This document shows positions 24,126-37,099 of a DNA stretch of 64,000 bases, piece after piece. Where the stretch lies: contig CP114485.1 in NCBI GenBank assembly GCA_027186245.1, forward strand, positions 5,952,001 to 6,016,000, written 5' to 3'. Under the pieces are notes generated by a model. It made no database searches. It saw only the letters and a list, made by a program, of their open reading frames with translations, and was not told the origin of the DNA. The DNA is from Coriaria nepalensis (taxonomy: Eukaryota > Streptophyta > Magnoliopsida > Cucurbitales > Coriariaceae). The translations under genes and the position numbers were made by a program. Numbering within the stretch: the first letter of the stretch is position 1; the number at the start of each line of letters is the position of its first letter.

Positions 24126-27100
24126 TTTATCATAATTTTATCATAATTCTTATATAAATTTATGTAACACTTAAAAAAAAAAAACTACTATATTATATAC
24201 ATGTGTAAATTGAGTAATTGAGATAACAATAATTAGAATAACGATGGAATTGTGAAAATTTTAGAGGCAAGACGATAATACTAATAAAGATAATAATAGA
24301 GATCTAAATCAAGAATTTAGTTCCTAAATTTTATGTTAGCTTAACTAAATTTCTTGAAATTATTATGTCTAATATTATAATTATATTTCATTAAGATTGT
24401 TTCAGACATAATAATTGGAACTGTATCAATCCTAATTCCAGCAATCAAACATCACCTAAAGACTTTTTAAGCTCAAGAAGACTATTATAATCAAAGTTCA
24501 ACATTAGTTTTTAAATATAACGGACGGACCCACTTGAAACTTTTTTACCCCGCAACAAAATTGATGAAAGCGTTAAATGAGGTTAGGATAGCTCATGATG
24601 GAAGAGAAGCTGCTCCTTTTAGGCATAAACATAAACCAAACTAATCATACATTCGGACAAGTAAGCTGTCTCTAAAAAAGGACATTAAAAAAAAAAAAAG
24701 GGTCCAATTTCAGATGTTTTAATGGATCCTACTTGTATGGTTTGGGCACATGAAGGACTCAATAGTGAGAGACATGTCCATGTTCATAAATTCAATTGAA
24801 GAAGTGGGGTATGTGAGCGACCCACCCCGCAAAGGAGGAACTTATGTTCTATTTGAACTGGAAAGGGTGAAGCAGGCACTTACCCTACGAACTTTGAATT
24901 ATAGGACCTGTGAGCTGTCAAACCACATGCGCCCAAGGCCTTTTTATATTTCTGACACTCACACAGAGAGAAACAGACATCGAATTGAATGAATGACTAG
25001 ACATGTTTTCACTGTCCTCACTTGCATGTAAGAGGAGGACAGTTTTGTTTTAAACTAAATCTAATAAAAATAATATTTATAATTATTATAAGATTTAATA
25101 TTATAAAATTATATAGTTATATATATATATATATAATTATTTTATTTTATTGAATAATTTTATGTTTTTAAAATAAAAGGACTTATGTAAATTTGCTAAT
25201 GACCTTTTTTTTATTTTAGATGTATATCATCAAATTGTAATCGAAGGTAGTTAGACTAATAATAAATTATGATTAAGAACTTACATAATTTAATTAAAAT
25301 GTTACTCATTTAAGCGTACAAAATCTTATTTAAAATTCAGACCCAATGTTACTCATTAAATTTTTAGTATGAGATACATGTATTAATGTAATGTAATGTA
25401 TTGTAACTTATTTATTTAAGAGTTTGAAAATTAAAATTTGAACGGAATTTTAGAAACGCCTAGGTAAATTGGGCCTTACTTCTAAACTATATGGAAGCCC
25501 AAGTAAGAAATTGTACTCTGAATAGAGTTTCGTGAAATATTTCTGAAAAATTTGTGGTCCAATCCACAACGTTTGACGGCCCAAAAAACTTTGTCCTAGA
25601 ACGTTTAAAATCTCTCTTACTGCCTCACCGGTTCCCAAACAAACCAGTTCCAGTTCAGACTGGCCGCACTACTTGAAGTAAATGAAAAATGGGCCTTTAA
25701 GCCCAAATTAGTTTGACTAGACATCGTATTGCTACTATGTCGCTGCTCCCAAGACTCCTATCTTTCTTTCCGGCCTGGTTATGATTTGGGCTGGGCCGAC
25801 CTCATTTTCGGTTAAAAAAAGATATGATACGGAAACAGGGGCCCACGCCTTTTTTTCTTTTCTCCTTCCGTGTAGAAATCATGAGTCAAATATATCTGCT
25901 ACTTTTAAACTACACTTTAGCATAGATATGATAATATCCTCATAATATTGAATTAAGAAATAATGGGCTCTTAAAATTTAAACATGAGAATTTATGGTTT
26001 GATCACGGCCGTCGGATTAATAATTGAATGTTCAAATGTGGGGATTGATGATGAGCTCATGACTTTCACACTAAACACTGTTTCATTTTATTATGTAATT
26101 TTGCCATAATTTTTCTTCTATACTTTGAAATGAAAATTTATTATTTGTATAGTCTCAAATCACATCAAATTCTATTATAATAATATATATTATTTTTATA
26201 TCATATTTAATAAAAAAATATAAAATATTATTTATAAATATGACGAAATTTATATTATTATATATCACATATATAATAATATAGATATTTATATATGTTT
26301 TGTAGATGATAATTTTGAATATTTTTCTTTATATATATCATTAGGTCTAAAAAGCTATTGATGGAAATAGCATATTATTAGCTCATAAGCATTATTCTTA
26401 TTACAAGCTCAACTTTATAAAAAGATACAATTTGGGTTACTAATGATGATAAATTAAGTCGTATCTATACACTACAGTAAAATATAGTACCCCTATTCTT
26501 TTTAATTTGGTTAGATATATATAATTCTTTAAACTTGACTCGAGTTTAAACTTCCTATATAATATTTAGAATTATATTTTAAATTTACCTGCTGATGTTA
26601 TTGGTATCACCGCATTTCGTGAATTTACAACTCATCATCCAAGACGCATAAAAAAGTTTTCCGGATTTCAAAAAAAAATTAAAAAAAAGACTCCCCCTCC
26701 CCCCTAAATGACCTAATATTAGAAATATCACCCTTATACTACCATTCTATTAGACTTCTTAACATCATTCAACTAATACGTTTTAGAACTACCTCTCCTA
26801 AATTGTCATCATGTTAGATCGATTTTCTCTTACATTTCAAAAGAGCTAAGTTTAATAAGATTATAGTTTAAGTTGATTGATTCTAATTCGCGATAATTTA
26901 GAAAAGTAAATCAAATATAATAATAATTTAAAAGAAATATTTTTAAAATACGGTAATTCAAAATAGTTATATTTAATAAAATAATAATTTGTAGAAAATT
27001 AAATTAAATATAATAATAATTTAGAAGGAATATTTTTAAAATACGATAATTCAAAATAGTTACATATAATCAAATAATAATTTGCAGGGACAAAAAAATA

Positions 27101-27942
27101 GTAGTAGGCCTATAATTTATTCTCTCACCTTTTGTAAGAAAAGGAAATAGAAATAGGAAAAAAAATAAAATAAAAGGAGTAATAGAAATAATTATAGCAA
27201 AACGCATGGTGATGTTGGTAAAGTGGAAAGTAATGATACAATGTGTCCCCTACTTTTGTCAAGTAAAGAACAACTTTTTTGAATCCATCAATGCATGCAT
27301 GCCAGCCAAAAAAAGAGCAACTGAAAATGTGTCTCAATAAATGAACTATATAACTCATATTTTCCCTCGATGCTACTATTAGATTCTTGTAACATTGATA
27401 TTTGCTTATTATGATTAGGGTTTCCAAACAGTTAGGGGGTAGATTTAATACACTAATAATGTTTACCATAACTAAAGTTTAGACATCTATTTTTTTATTT
27501 ACATTTTAGTATAATAAAATAAGTATTTTATAACTAGTTTGAATTAGTTTAGCATTTAACTAAACTATAAAAGAATAATAAATGTCTCCCGAACCTCAAG
27601 TAGGCCCCCATATCTTCTTTTTTCAAAAATTTCGGTAAAGAATGTTAGTGAGAAAAGTTTGAGGGGCAGCTTCTTTTCTTGACCAACGAGCACATTTTCA
27701 AAGAAATTAAGCTATTATTATTTTTTTATTTTTATTTTTTAATAGATCGATAAATTAATTTATCTTAATTATATATATATAATTATTATAAATAATTTAT
27801 AATTAATAAGTATAATTAAGATAATTAGTCCATCTATATTTTCTTTTCCTTTTTCTTGTAATATGAAAGATAATTTGAACTATATGCTTGTCGAATTATG
27901 GCCGTGAGTGTACACACACATACCCCACTTAAGAATAATTAG
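24126..27942. other. Long AT-rich region without supported gene
   Basis: Mostly AT-rich. A patch at about 25450-25860 is richer in GGGCC/GCCCA motifs, often seen in plant promoters. The frames at 24750-24992 and 25450-25638 have no recognisable domain. Near-duplicate short blocks around AATAATAATTTA(G/A)AA and AAATACG(G/A)TAATTCAAAATAGTTA recur at about 26930-27070. Confidence 0.5.
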
Positions 27943-27980
27943 TGAAATAGTAGAATCTGCGGATTGAATGTAAAAGGTTT
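27943..27980 (-). repeat. Distal fragment of the split 3' LTR of the outer copia element
   Basis: Matches the first 38 bp of the LTR at 38487 and ends in GGTTT, the duplicated target of the inner element. The LTR resumes at 33855. Confidence 0.9.
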
Positions 27981-28217
27981 TGATAAGATTCTACAAGAAT
28001 CTGAATCGAGATAGAGAGAGAGAGAGAGAGGAGAAAGAAGTTTGTTGATTTCGTATTCAACTTGTATGTTAATTACATTGGGAGCTGTATTATATACTTG
28101 CATATATAAACTAATTTACTTGACAACTAACCTAAACGTCCTTAACTAACTTGACTGATTTAACCAAAACCCGTGTAACTGAGTGTGATAAAATGGACGA
28201 TCATATAATCACCAATA
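27981..28217 (-). repeat. 3' LTR of the inner copia element
   Basis: 237 bp. Contains the (GA)n tract at 28013-28031. Adjoins the polypurine tract at 28218-28240. Confidence 0.92.
28013..28031. repeat. (GA)n tract within the inner copia LTR
   Basis: About 19 bp; the other LTR has a diverged version near 33658-33680. Confidence 0.85.
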
Positions 28218-28972
28218 CCCACCCACCCCCCTCCCCTCTCAACCAAGTGTGAGAAAAACATATGATACCAAGTTGAACATGATCACAAACAACATATAGA
28301 TCAATCTCTATATGCTTTGTTCGTTCGTAAAATATTGGATTGCTAGCAATATAAACTGCAACCTAACTCTCATTGTGTAGTTGAATGGGAATCAAGATCC
28401 TTGAGAAGTTGAATGAGCCAGACCAACTCAGAAGCAGTAGCAGCAAGTGATCTATATTATGTTTTAGCATAAGTGCGAGACACAACCGTTTGTTTCTTAG
28501 ACTTTCATGAAAGAAGAGAGCTTCCAAGGCTAATGCAAAATCCAGTTGTTGAGAGACGGGATATGGGACATGAGGCCCAACCACTATCACAAAAGGCCTA
28601 TAAATGAAAGTTTGAGGTAGAAGAAAGAAGAATCCCATGACCAGAATTTTCTTTAGCGTATCTTAACACACAATTAGCAACTACAGTATGTGAGACTTTA
28701 GGCTTTTGCATGAACTGACTGAGTAAATTACAGAATATGAAATATCAGGACGTGTCATCGTTAAGTAGATGAGGCGACAAAGAAGTTGCTGATAGGGTTG
28801 AGGAGATCAATAAGCAAAGGATATTTGAGTAAGTCTTTTAGAGAATCAAAGGCAAGAGCAGTTAGCTGAACATGATGAATAGGGTGGAAGTAGGTTTGGA
28901 AGCTAAAAGACTAGAGTTTGTAAGAAGCTCTAGAGTATATTTTCTTCGGTTGAGACATAAACCCTTGTCTGA

Positions 28973-29612
28973 TCATGTAATTTTAATTCTACAGAAATGC
29001 CTGAGTGAGTCTTTCATGTGAAATTGAGAATGCAAAAAATATTTCAAAGAAGTAATAAGCTGATTGTTACGGCCTGTGATGATTATCGTCAACATTGACA
29101 ATGAGTAAAGTTGTGTAAGCTTTATCATGTTTAAAAAAGAGGTTGTAATCAAAACGTGATTGTTGAAAACCGGCAAGAAGAACAGCCTGAATGAACTTTC
29201 GATTCCATTAGCGAGATGCTTGTTTAAGCCCATACAAGGACTTAGTGAGCTTGCATACTTTTGCAGAAGACTATTTGGGACAACTAGGAGGTAGTAGCAT
29301 GTAAACATCTTCTACTTAATCATCTTGAAAAAAGGGGTTATAAACATTCATCTGATAGAAATCCCATTTCTTGATAGCAGCTAGGGAAAGAATGGATCTA
29401 ACAGTCACCATCTTTACAACTGGGGAAAAAGTATCATGATAATCAATACCTTCAGTTTGTGTGTAACCCTTTGCTACAAGGCGTGCTTTGAATCGTTCTA
29501 TAGAGCCATCAACCATATATTTAATTTTGTAGACCCATTTGCGTCCAATGGGAGACTTATTTAAAGGCACGTCCACAATCTCCCATGTGTTATTTTTTAG
29601 CAAGGCTTCCAA
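28973..29612 (-). pseudogene. Copia reverse transcriptase remnant (inner element)
   Basis: RVT_2-type blocks: [61 protein letters not shown], then a degraded active-site region. The equivalent of AFLQGD reads PFFQDD, and a frameshift follows near 29310. Confidence 0.88.
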
Positions 29613-30619
29613 TTCTTATTCCATAACCAAGAATCCTTAGATGCCTCACATAATGATGTAGGCTCAATTTCATTAGCAATAGATGTAAGAAATGCATGAT
29701 AAGGTACATAAACAGAGGAATATGAAATGTGAGAAGATATAGGGTACCTAGCAGGTTTAGCCTTGGAGCTTGTGGATGAAGCATGCTGCAAGGGAAATGA
29801 AGAAGCAATGGCATTGGAACATGCATAGCCACTTAACCAAAGAGGAGGATGAGAAATTCTGGAAGACCTATGAGTAGGAAGAATAGGAGTGATAGAAACA
29901 ATAGAAAGAGAAACTTATTGAAACAACAGAAATGTCATTAGAAATAGTTGAGGGAGATATAATAGGAGTTGATATATTATTATAGAAAATATCGTATAAA
30001 AACATTTCAGATGGAGGAGGATTATATGAAGGATGAAATGGAAAGATGGACTCAACAAAGTGAACATCATGACTAATTATGAATTGGTGGCTATGCAAAA
30101 GTCAAGAGTCTATAACCCTTCTATGATTGTGCATATCCTAGGAATACACATGGAGATGAATGAGGACTGAATGTGTCATGATTATTAAGAATAGAGGAGT
30201 AGCAAAGACAACTAAACCTTTTTAGATGTGTAATTGAAGGAACTTTATTGAAGAGTAGTTCATATGGAAATCTATTTTGAAGAAGGAGTGGGCATCTTAT
30301 TCAGGAGATAAGTGGCCATTAGAACATAGTCACCCTAATGATTGCCTGGAAGAAAAGGTTGAAACTTTAAGGCACAAGCAATGTTAAGAATATGGCAATA
30401 TTTATGCTATATTTTCCCATTCTGTTGAGGAGAGTACGAATAGAAAGTTTCATGCAGAATTCCTAGAGATGTAAACAAGTTAGAGCAATGGGAGTTATGA
30501 AACTCAATGTCATTATTCGATCTAAGACGTTTAACAATGGAGTTAAATTGAGTTTGAACCATCAATATAAAGGCTTTAATATAATATTACACTTAATATT
30601 TGAAAGTCATGAGATAGAC

Positions 30620-31183
30620 TCATGTCCCTCTAGAGTAATCATCTACGATAATTAAGAAATATCTTAAAGATGTAAGATTTGGTGTTTTATATGGACCCCA
30701 AGTGTCTAAATATTTAAGATCAAAAGGTTTAAAAGAAATGGAATCACTAGCATAAAAAGGAAGTTTTGTCTGTTTAGCTAAATTGCATATTTCACAATGT
30801 GGAATATTAGCTGATTTTAAGTGACAGAATTGAAGAAGAATAAGCATATGTGAATATGAGGGATGCCCCAAACGATAATGCCATAGGAGAAAGTCTGAAA
30901 TAAGGATTTTATTTGAATGAGAGATAGTCGAAGTACATAGTATTGGTATACTATTCTTAACAAAAGATTTAACAGCAGATGAAGGATGTGCTATTATTGA
31001 AGTATCTTTGGAAAAGTGAAGAAGATAATACAATCCATGACATTCTTTAGTAAGCGAAGAATACACAATTTGAATGTATCTCTTAGTAAGGGAAGAAACT
31101 GATAGGAGATTATGATAAAAGTTGAGTACAAAAAACACATTATGAAGCACATGATGAAAGTTGAGTACATGAAAGTTGGGCAT
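30620..31183 (-). pseudogene. GAG-pre-integrase and integrase N-terminal remnant (inner element)
   Basis: Contains NLLSVSSLTK and the HHCC zinc-binding region WHYRLGHPSY...HCEICNLAKQTKLPF. This leads into LKYLDTWGPYKTP and FLIIVDDYSRGT, the start of the integrase core. Confidence 0.88.
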
Positions 31184-31185
31184 GG

Positions 31186-33047
31186 TGTCCTGAAAATATG
31201 TGATGAGTATTGTTTTAATGAAATTAATAAAAGTGATATTTTTCTATATAATTGTTTTGAATGTATTATTATTGAATAATATGTATAAATATCATAAAAT
31301 TTCAAATTCATTCATGTAACTATAATCTTGTATTGGTATGAGAGGATTAAGATTATAAATAATGAATTAAGTTGTCTGTAACATATTAAAGTATGAAATA
31401 TTTAATTAATGATTGCTAGTATGGTCTGCTAGCATTATGAATGCGAGTGATATAGATCTATATCACTGATGTAGATAGACATCTTAGTGAATATACTTTA
31501 TATAATTCGATTATATAAGACAGGACCCGATATGAATTAATTCTTTATTAAAATGTCGTTTGCCATAAAGAATTTTATTCATATCAATAGATGATCATAT
31601 GCATATCAATCAGAATCCTAAGTATTCATGAACTCTTCTTTATGTCAACTGAATCTTTTGATTCACTTACCACAGTTTGTTTGTAAAACAGGTTAAAGAC
31701 TTTTGTTTTGGAGATTCATTAGGATAAGTGGCTGGGAACATGATTTACAGATATGTAATACAAATATTCTTCATAAAAGATTGTATATTGGTTCCTTTGA
31801 AAGTTAATACTAAAACTGAATGGTTTAGAGCTCAAATTTATAATTAAATTAGAAATTGACTGTTCACTAGTAGATTAATGATACTTAAGGATAAATAGAT
31901 AATTAGATGGGTAAAATGGTAGTTTTAATTAACTAGCTCTAATTATGAATCAATTATTGGAGGATTAGATTGCATGTAACGACAATATCAATGGACTACT
32001 AGAGATTGCACAGTAATATGTTCTATAATTGCAAAAGTACAATTCCATATTTTTAGTGGAATAACATTGAGATTAATAAATTAGATTTATTAGTTTCAAA
32101 AAGTTAATTAATAATCTAATTTATTGGAGCTTAGAATTATAAATCCATGGTGCTCAGGTTGCCTATATAAAACACTGTATATGGTAAGAATGACAAAGGT
32201 TGAAAAATGACTTATTTGTAAGAAAATAGTTTTTTAGAGCAAATTTGTAATTATGATATAATTATTGTTAATTAATTAATTAAAGATTAATTAATTACAA
32301 AATGTATTTAAATCATGAATTTCGAAATTCATTTATTAAATAATAATATATTTGATTTTGAATTAGATATGTTATACATAATATTAAATTGATATGAGAT
32401 ATTTATTTAATATTAAGATTAGGTAAATCAAATTTAAATTGGTTTGAGAAACTAATTTAAAATTATAATCTGATATGATATAATTTAAAATAGATAAGAT
32501 TTTATTTTTAATTAGATTTGAAAATATTTGATTAAATCAAATATATCATTAAATATATTATAAGATTTAAAATATATAAAACCATATTTTAAATAATATT
32601 TGAAAAGATTTGATCATATCAAATATATCATCTAATAATTATCTTATCATTTAATATTATGATTGAATCATCAATTTAATTAATTTAAATAGTTTAAATT
32701 AAAAATAATATTAAATGAAAATCTTAATGGAGTACTATAAATATATTTTATTCTAATAATTCAAGAGAGATTTTTTTTTGAAGATATTTTTCTAAGAGAA
32801 AAGAAAAAAAAACATTTTCATCTTTTTGTGCCCACACACATCCTATTATGTTGAAAATCAACCTGAAAGATCGCGGTGTGAGTCTCGACGATCGATTCAC
32901 ATAAGCTAAAATATGACCTATTCGTATAGATATATGATTAATTTATATACATATAAAAGATTGCTAAAAGTTTTTCTGAAAATTTTTATTATACACTGTG
33001 ACCAAATAATCGCTTCCGCTACAAAATTTTGAACTCATTTTCCAACA
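31186..33047 (+). mobile_element. Solo LTR, Angela/Tork-like, about 1.86 kb, inside the inner copia
   Basis: Begins TGTCCTGAAAATATG and ends GCTTCCGCTAC...TTTTCCAACA, so it has TG...CA ends. This end composition is typical of long Angela-like copia LTRs. Internal blocks such as GACAGGACCCGATATGAATT and GATTGCACAGTAAT fit as well. It replaces the gag C-terminus to protease part of the inner element. No flanking target duplication is visible (GCATGG on the left, TATAAA on the right), so the site has lost sequence. The family label rests on remembered resemblance. Confidence 0.6.
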
Positions 33048-33059
33048 TATAAAATTCAT

Positions 33060-33535
33060 CCCACAATTCTTTCAATAGATTATAATAACCTGATATATCA
33101 TTGCTTCTTTGTGTAGTATTAACAATCTTATTCTAGATTGCAAATTTGTGTGTGTCATTCACCTGTTCAGATCTCTTTTGGAGATCTTTCCAAATAAGAT
33201 GTGCATATGAGAAGTATACTATGCCATTATACAATTCTTTAGTAATAGTCTTGAGGATCCAGTTTATCACAAAAACATTCCAGCGATCCCAATTCTAAGC
33301 CATTATTAAGTCATTTATTGGTATTGTGCATGTTCCTATAACAAAACATATCTTATTTTTCGCCATCAAAATAATCTTCATAGCTCTGCTCCAAAAACTA
33401 AAGATGCAGGTACAAAGGATGATTGTAATCCATGGGAGTTTGATTCAGTCCTACAAAAATAGAGTTGGATCCTGCCAAAGGATTATTTGCGCTGATTAGA
33501 GCTGGAGGTAAATTTTCTTCATTAATGGTAGACAT
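33060..33535 (-). pseudogene. Copia gag N-terminal remnant (inner element)
   Basis: Begins MSTINEENLPPALISANNPL with a PMDYNHPLYLHL block typical of retrotransposon gag N-termini. It runs to YYNLLKELWDEFY, where the reading stops at the solo-LTR junction. Several stops are present. Confidence 0.75.
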
Positions 33536-33622
33536 TTCTGAAACTCTACAAGGATTTGTCGTATTAATGCGTAAGAATTTTGATTGAAGCGAGAGATCAA
33601 ATCTCTAATTACTTTAATACCA

Positions 33623-33849
33623 TGATAAGATTCACAAGAATCTAAATCGAGCGAAGGTAGGGAGAGATATAGGAGAGAGAAGTTTGTTGATCTCGTATTC
33701 AACTTATATACTTGCATGTATAAACTAATTTACTTAACAGCTAAATTGCTTACACGCTATAACCCATACGTCTTTAACTAACTTGACTGATTTAACTAAA
33801 ACCTATGCAACTGAGTGTGTTGAAGTGGATGGTCATATAATCACCAATA
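33623..33849 (-). repeat. 5' LTR of the inner copia element
   Basis: 227 bp, bordered by the primer-binding site (33611-33622) and the GGTTT duplication (33850-33854). Confidence 0.92.
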
Positions 33850-33960
33850 GGTTTATTTTATATTCACGTGTTTTGTAAAGTATAAGTCAAGCTGTATATA
33901 TATACAACATCTAGGATTTGTGAAGTGTAAATAATGTGAAATTACTAATATATCCTTTCA
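33850..33960 (-). repeat. Remaining fragment of the split 3' LTR of the outer copia element
   Basis: Begins with the second GGTTT copy (33850-33854) and continues the LTR to ...TATATCCTTTCA. The purine-rich AGAGAGGA on the minus strand just beyond it fits a polypurine tract. Confidence 0.9.
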
Positions 33961-34056
33961 TCCTCTCTCAACCAAAACTCGTCTGGTCATAGTGAGCTTG
34001 GACTGCAGATATTGAAACCGAGTACGTAAGAGACTTTTAGTGAGAGCATCATCAAT

Positions 34057-34320
34057 CTACTCGATTGTAGATAGGTAGCGGACAGTAAAGAGACGCTTGG
34101 AGACAAGGTGCCAAACAAAGTGAATATCAATTTTATTGTGCTTTATGCATGCATGAAAAACTGGATTAGCGGCTAAGTAGGTGGCATCAATATTGTCACA
34201 CCATAAAGTGGGCAGTGCAGCCTTAGAGATATGAAGCTTGATTAACAGGAAGGTAAGCCAAGGAAGCTCACCGGCTACCAAAGCAACCACCTGATATTCT
34301 AATTTGGTACGAGAACGGGT
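34057..34320 (-). pseudogene. Copia RNase H remnant (outer element)
   Basis: ELPWLTFLLIKLHI, LPTLWCDNIDATYLAANPVFHACIKHNKIDIHFVW is the conserved C-terminal RNase H stretch of copia polyproteins (WCDN..A..L..NP..H.R.KHI.ID.HFVR). Confidence 0.88.
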
Positions 34321-34899
34321 GATGGTTTGTGGCTTCTTAGAGACCCAACTTACAAGATTCTTCTCTAAGAAGATACAGAAACTAGTGGTAAGCTTTCTAT
34401 AATATGGACAACCAGCTCAAACATCGTCAGAAAAGGTTTCTAATGTAAGAGATCGAGATTTGCTAATATGAAATCTATGTGTGGCATTTCCCTTTAAATA
34501 ACGAAGAATACTTTTGACTGCAATCCAATGAATATCGATTAGTGAATGAAGAAATTGAGATACTTTATTGTTCGCAAACTAGGTGTCAGGTCGAGTAATT
34601 ATAGCATATTGAAGAGCACTAATAGTGCTTCTAAATATAGATGGATTAGGTAAAGGTTCCCCAGATAACTTTGAAAGCTACTAACCCGAAATGGCAGGCG
34701 TGGGATAGCGTTTAGCCTCTGATAAGCATGTACGTTGGAGCAGATCACTTATGTAGCCTTGTTGCGTTAGTAAGAGTCTCGTAGGAGAAGGCAGTGCCTC
34801 GATGCCAAGAAAATAACTCAATTTGCCTTAGTCCTTGAATTGAAATAAGTGATTCAGATCCATGATGTGCTTAGTAATAACTGAAGCATTGTTGCCGGT

Positions 34900-35430
34900 T
34901 GTAAGAATGTCATCATCATAAATCAAAATATAGTAACTATCGTTACCATCTTTAAGAATGAACATAGAGGAGTCCAAGCAAGAACTGAGAAAACCAAGAT
35001 CAAGGAGGCAGTGTGTGAAATGATGAAACTAGGCACATGGGGTATGCTTAAGGTCATAGATTGCTTTTCGGAGATGACAAACTCGATTGGGAAACTTTGA
35101 GTCAACAATCTTGGAAGCTGGGACATATAGACTTCCTATTCTAAAGTGCCATGAAGAAAAGTATTATTCACATTTACTTATCGAACAACCTACCCATACG
35201 TAACAATAATGGAGAGAACAACTTAGACAATGGTGGGTTTCATAACGGGACTAAATGTTTTGGAAAAATCGATACCTTCAAATTGGTTATAATCCTTCGC
35301 AACTAACCAAGCTCTATGACGAAGAATTAAGTCATTTGAGTTTCGTTTTATATGGAAAACCCACTTGCAACCAAGAAGGTTAGCACCGGGAGGTAAGTCA
35401 ACAAGAGACCATATGGCATTCATATGCAAG
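34900..35430 (-). pseudogene. Copia reverse transcriptase remnant (outer element)
   Basis: NAIWSLVDLPPGANLLGCKW, HIKRNSNDLILRHRAWLVAK and FSKTFSPVMKPTIV at 35223-35429 are the RVT_2 start. The YVDD region lies near 34915-34930 (YYILIYDDDILTTG-like) and is degraded. Confidence 0.85.
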
Positions 35431-35879
35431 GCCCGAATTTTCTATGTCATAGCCTTCCGCCAGATCAGACACTGGTTGGCAATGGTGAAGGTAGTGGGTT
35501 CAAGGTTATATTAAGAATAGGTGATGAAGGAGAAGATGATTTAGTTGGGAAAGTGTTTGGGATGAAGAGAATTAGTTTGAGTGCAGGTAGTTATGGTGTG
35601 GGTGCATGTGGTGGAGGTGAAGTGAGAGAGGCTAAAGATGAAGACTAGTGCAGAGAAGGGGCATCGGGTTGCAAAGAGTTATGTGGAAGGAGAGGGTTGG
35701 AGGGGGAGGGTATAGAGTGGGTTGGGTTGGACAGGTTGGAAGGGGAAGGAGAGTGTGTGATTGTGGGCTGAGAAGGATTGTTGGGCTGGGAGAAGGAAGT
35801 GGGCACAAAGGTAAAGGATGGGTGAAATGGAGAGGTGGGTAGTAATAGATGAATGGATTTGGGGTCACGTGGGTGAAGA

Positions 35880-36620
35880 TTAAGAAAGAGGTGGAAAAGT
35901 GGAAAAATGAAATGTGGACTCGTCAAAGCGAACGTGTCGAGAAATGTAGACTTTATTGGAGAGATGATCAAGGCATTTAATTTCCTTGTGATTGAGAGTG
36001 TAACCAACAAATATACATGGACAAGATTTGTTGTTCAATTTAGCGAGGCAGGTAGAGTCAAGAAATGAAAAACATTTACACCAAAAAATAAAAAAATTCG
36101 AATAATCGGGTTTTTTATTAAAGAGATTTTCAAATGGAGATTTAGATGAGATGCTAGGAGTGGAAAGACAATTTATGATGCAGGAGGCCATGTAGAGAGC
36201 TTCATACCAAGGAGTCTTAGAGGCTCGAGATTGAATTAACAAGGAAATAACCATCTCGGTCAAGTGACAATTTTTCCGTTCGGCAACCTTGTTTTAGTGA
36301 GGGACGTGAGGACACAAAATGTGATAGGAAATACTGGAAAAATTGAGAAATTGTTGGAAAAGACCCTTAATAAGCACAAGAGCACCGTTGCATTGAAAAA
36401 TGTTATTGGAGAAAGATAAATAATTTCCAACACAAGATTTAAAATGCTTAAAACATGTGATAGAATCAGATTTATTATGAAATGGATAAAGCCATGTAAA
36501 ACGATTGAAATCGATAATGAAGCTAATAAATAACAAAAATCTAAAGGAAATAACACATGAGAGGAATCTCAAATATATCAATGAATCATAAAATAGTGGA
36601 GCTGTACTACGAGTAATATG
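35880..36620 (-). pseudogene. Copia integrase remnant (outer element)
   Basis: Frames at 36260-36581 and 35880-36263 carry FNRFTWLYPFHNKSD, then KTPWYEALYMASCIINCLST, NLFNKKPDYSNFFIFWCKCF and CIFVGYTLNHKEIKCLD. This is the integrase core and the following C-terminal region. The frame breaks between the two near 36262. Confidence 0.86.
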
Positions 36621-37099
36621 AGAAAAATGTAAATGACAATTTTTAGCTTGATGGCAACTATCACAAAAGTTTGCTCACATTAAGAAAATTAGAAAATAAA
36701 TGCATAATCGAGGAGCAAATTTGAGCAAAGACTAATAAACATGGATAACCGAGACGATGATGCCAAAAAAAAAAAAAAGCAGGGACATGGTGAGAGAGAT
36801 GACCAGCAGTGATGGGGAGAGAGGAAAGAGATTTTCAAGAGCTTGACTCGAAGAATAGAGACCCTAAAGTTGAGATCCTTCACACAAAATCAGATTGTGA
36901 GAATTTAACAAGACATGAATTATCACGAGTTAAATGATCAATAGATAAAAAATTACGAGTTAAGTCAAGAATAAGGAGACATTATCAAGATAGAGTGATC
37001 AAGAATTAGCAGATAGGAAAGAAGTACCGATGTGAGTAATAGGAGGGAATTGCCATTACCGACAATAACATTATTCAATCCAATATAGGGTTGAGATGA

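Larger units (their letters stand above)
27981..33849 (-). mobile_element. Inner Ty1/copia retrotransposon, minus strand, nested in the outer element's LTR
   Basis: LTRs at 27981-28217 and 33623-33849 share GATAAGATTC, AGAAGTTTGTTGAT, CTTGCAT(A/G)TATAAACTAATTTACTT, TTAACTAACTTGACTGATTTAAC and TCATATAATCACCAATA. GGTTT is duplicated at 27976-27980 and 33850-33854. A strong polypurine tract on the minus strand (28218-28240) adjoins the left LTR. The primer-binding site at 33611-33622 reads TGGTATTAAAGT. Domains right to left: gag N-terminal half 33060-33535, GAG-pre-integrase and integrase 30620-31183, RT 28973-29612, RNase H about 28370-28520. The gag C-terminus, zinc knuckle and most of the protease are missing; at that place sits a 1.86-kb solo LTR. 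The coding parts have stops and shifts, so it is non-functional. Confidence 0.94.

Noticed and set aside
24750..24992. 80-codon open frame as a possible small gene
   Set aside because: No recognisable domain, no promoter or neighbour support, and it lies in a repeat-poor but gene-less region.
35640..35870. Possible CRISPR-like or satellite array in the G-rich tract
   Set aside because: It is irregular low-complexity sequence without constant repeats or spacers.
35424..36010. Overlapping frames on both strands, Gly/Val-rich on plus and Pro/Leu/Ser-rich on minus
   Set aside because: They are low-complexity parts of the outer copia pol (the linker between integrase and RT), not separate genes.
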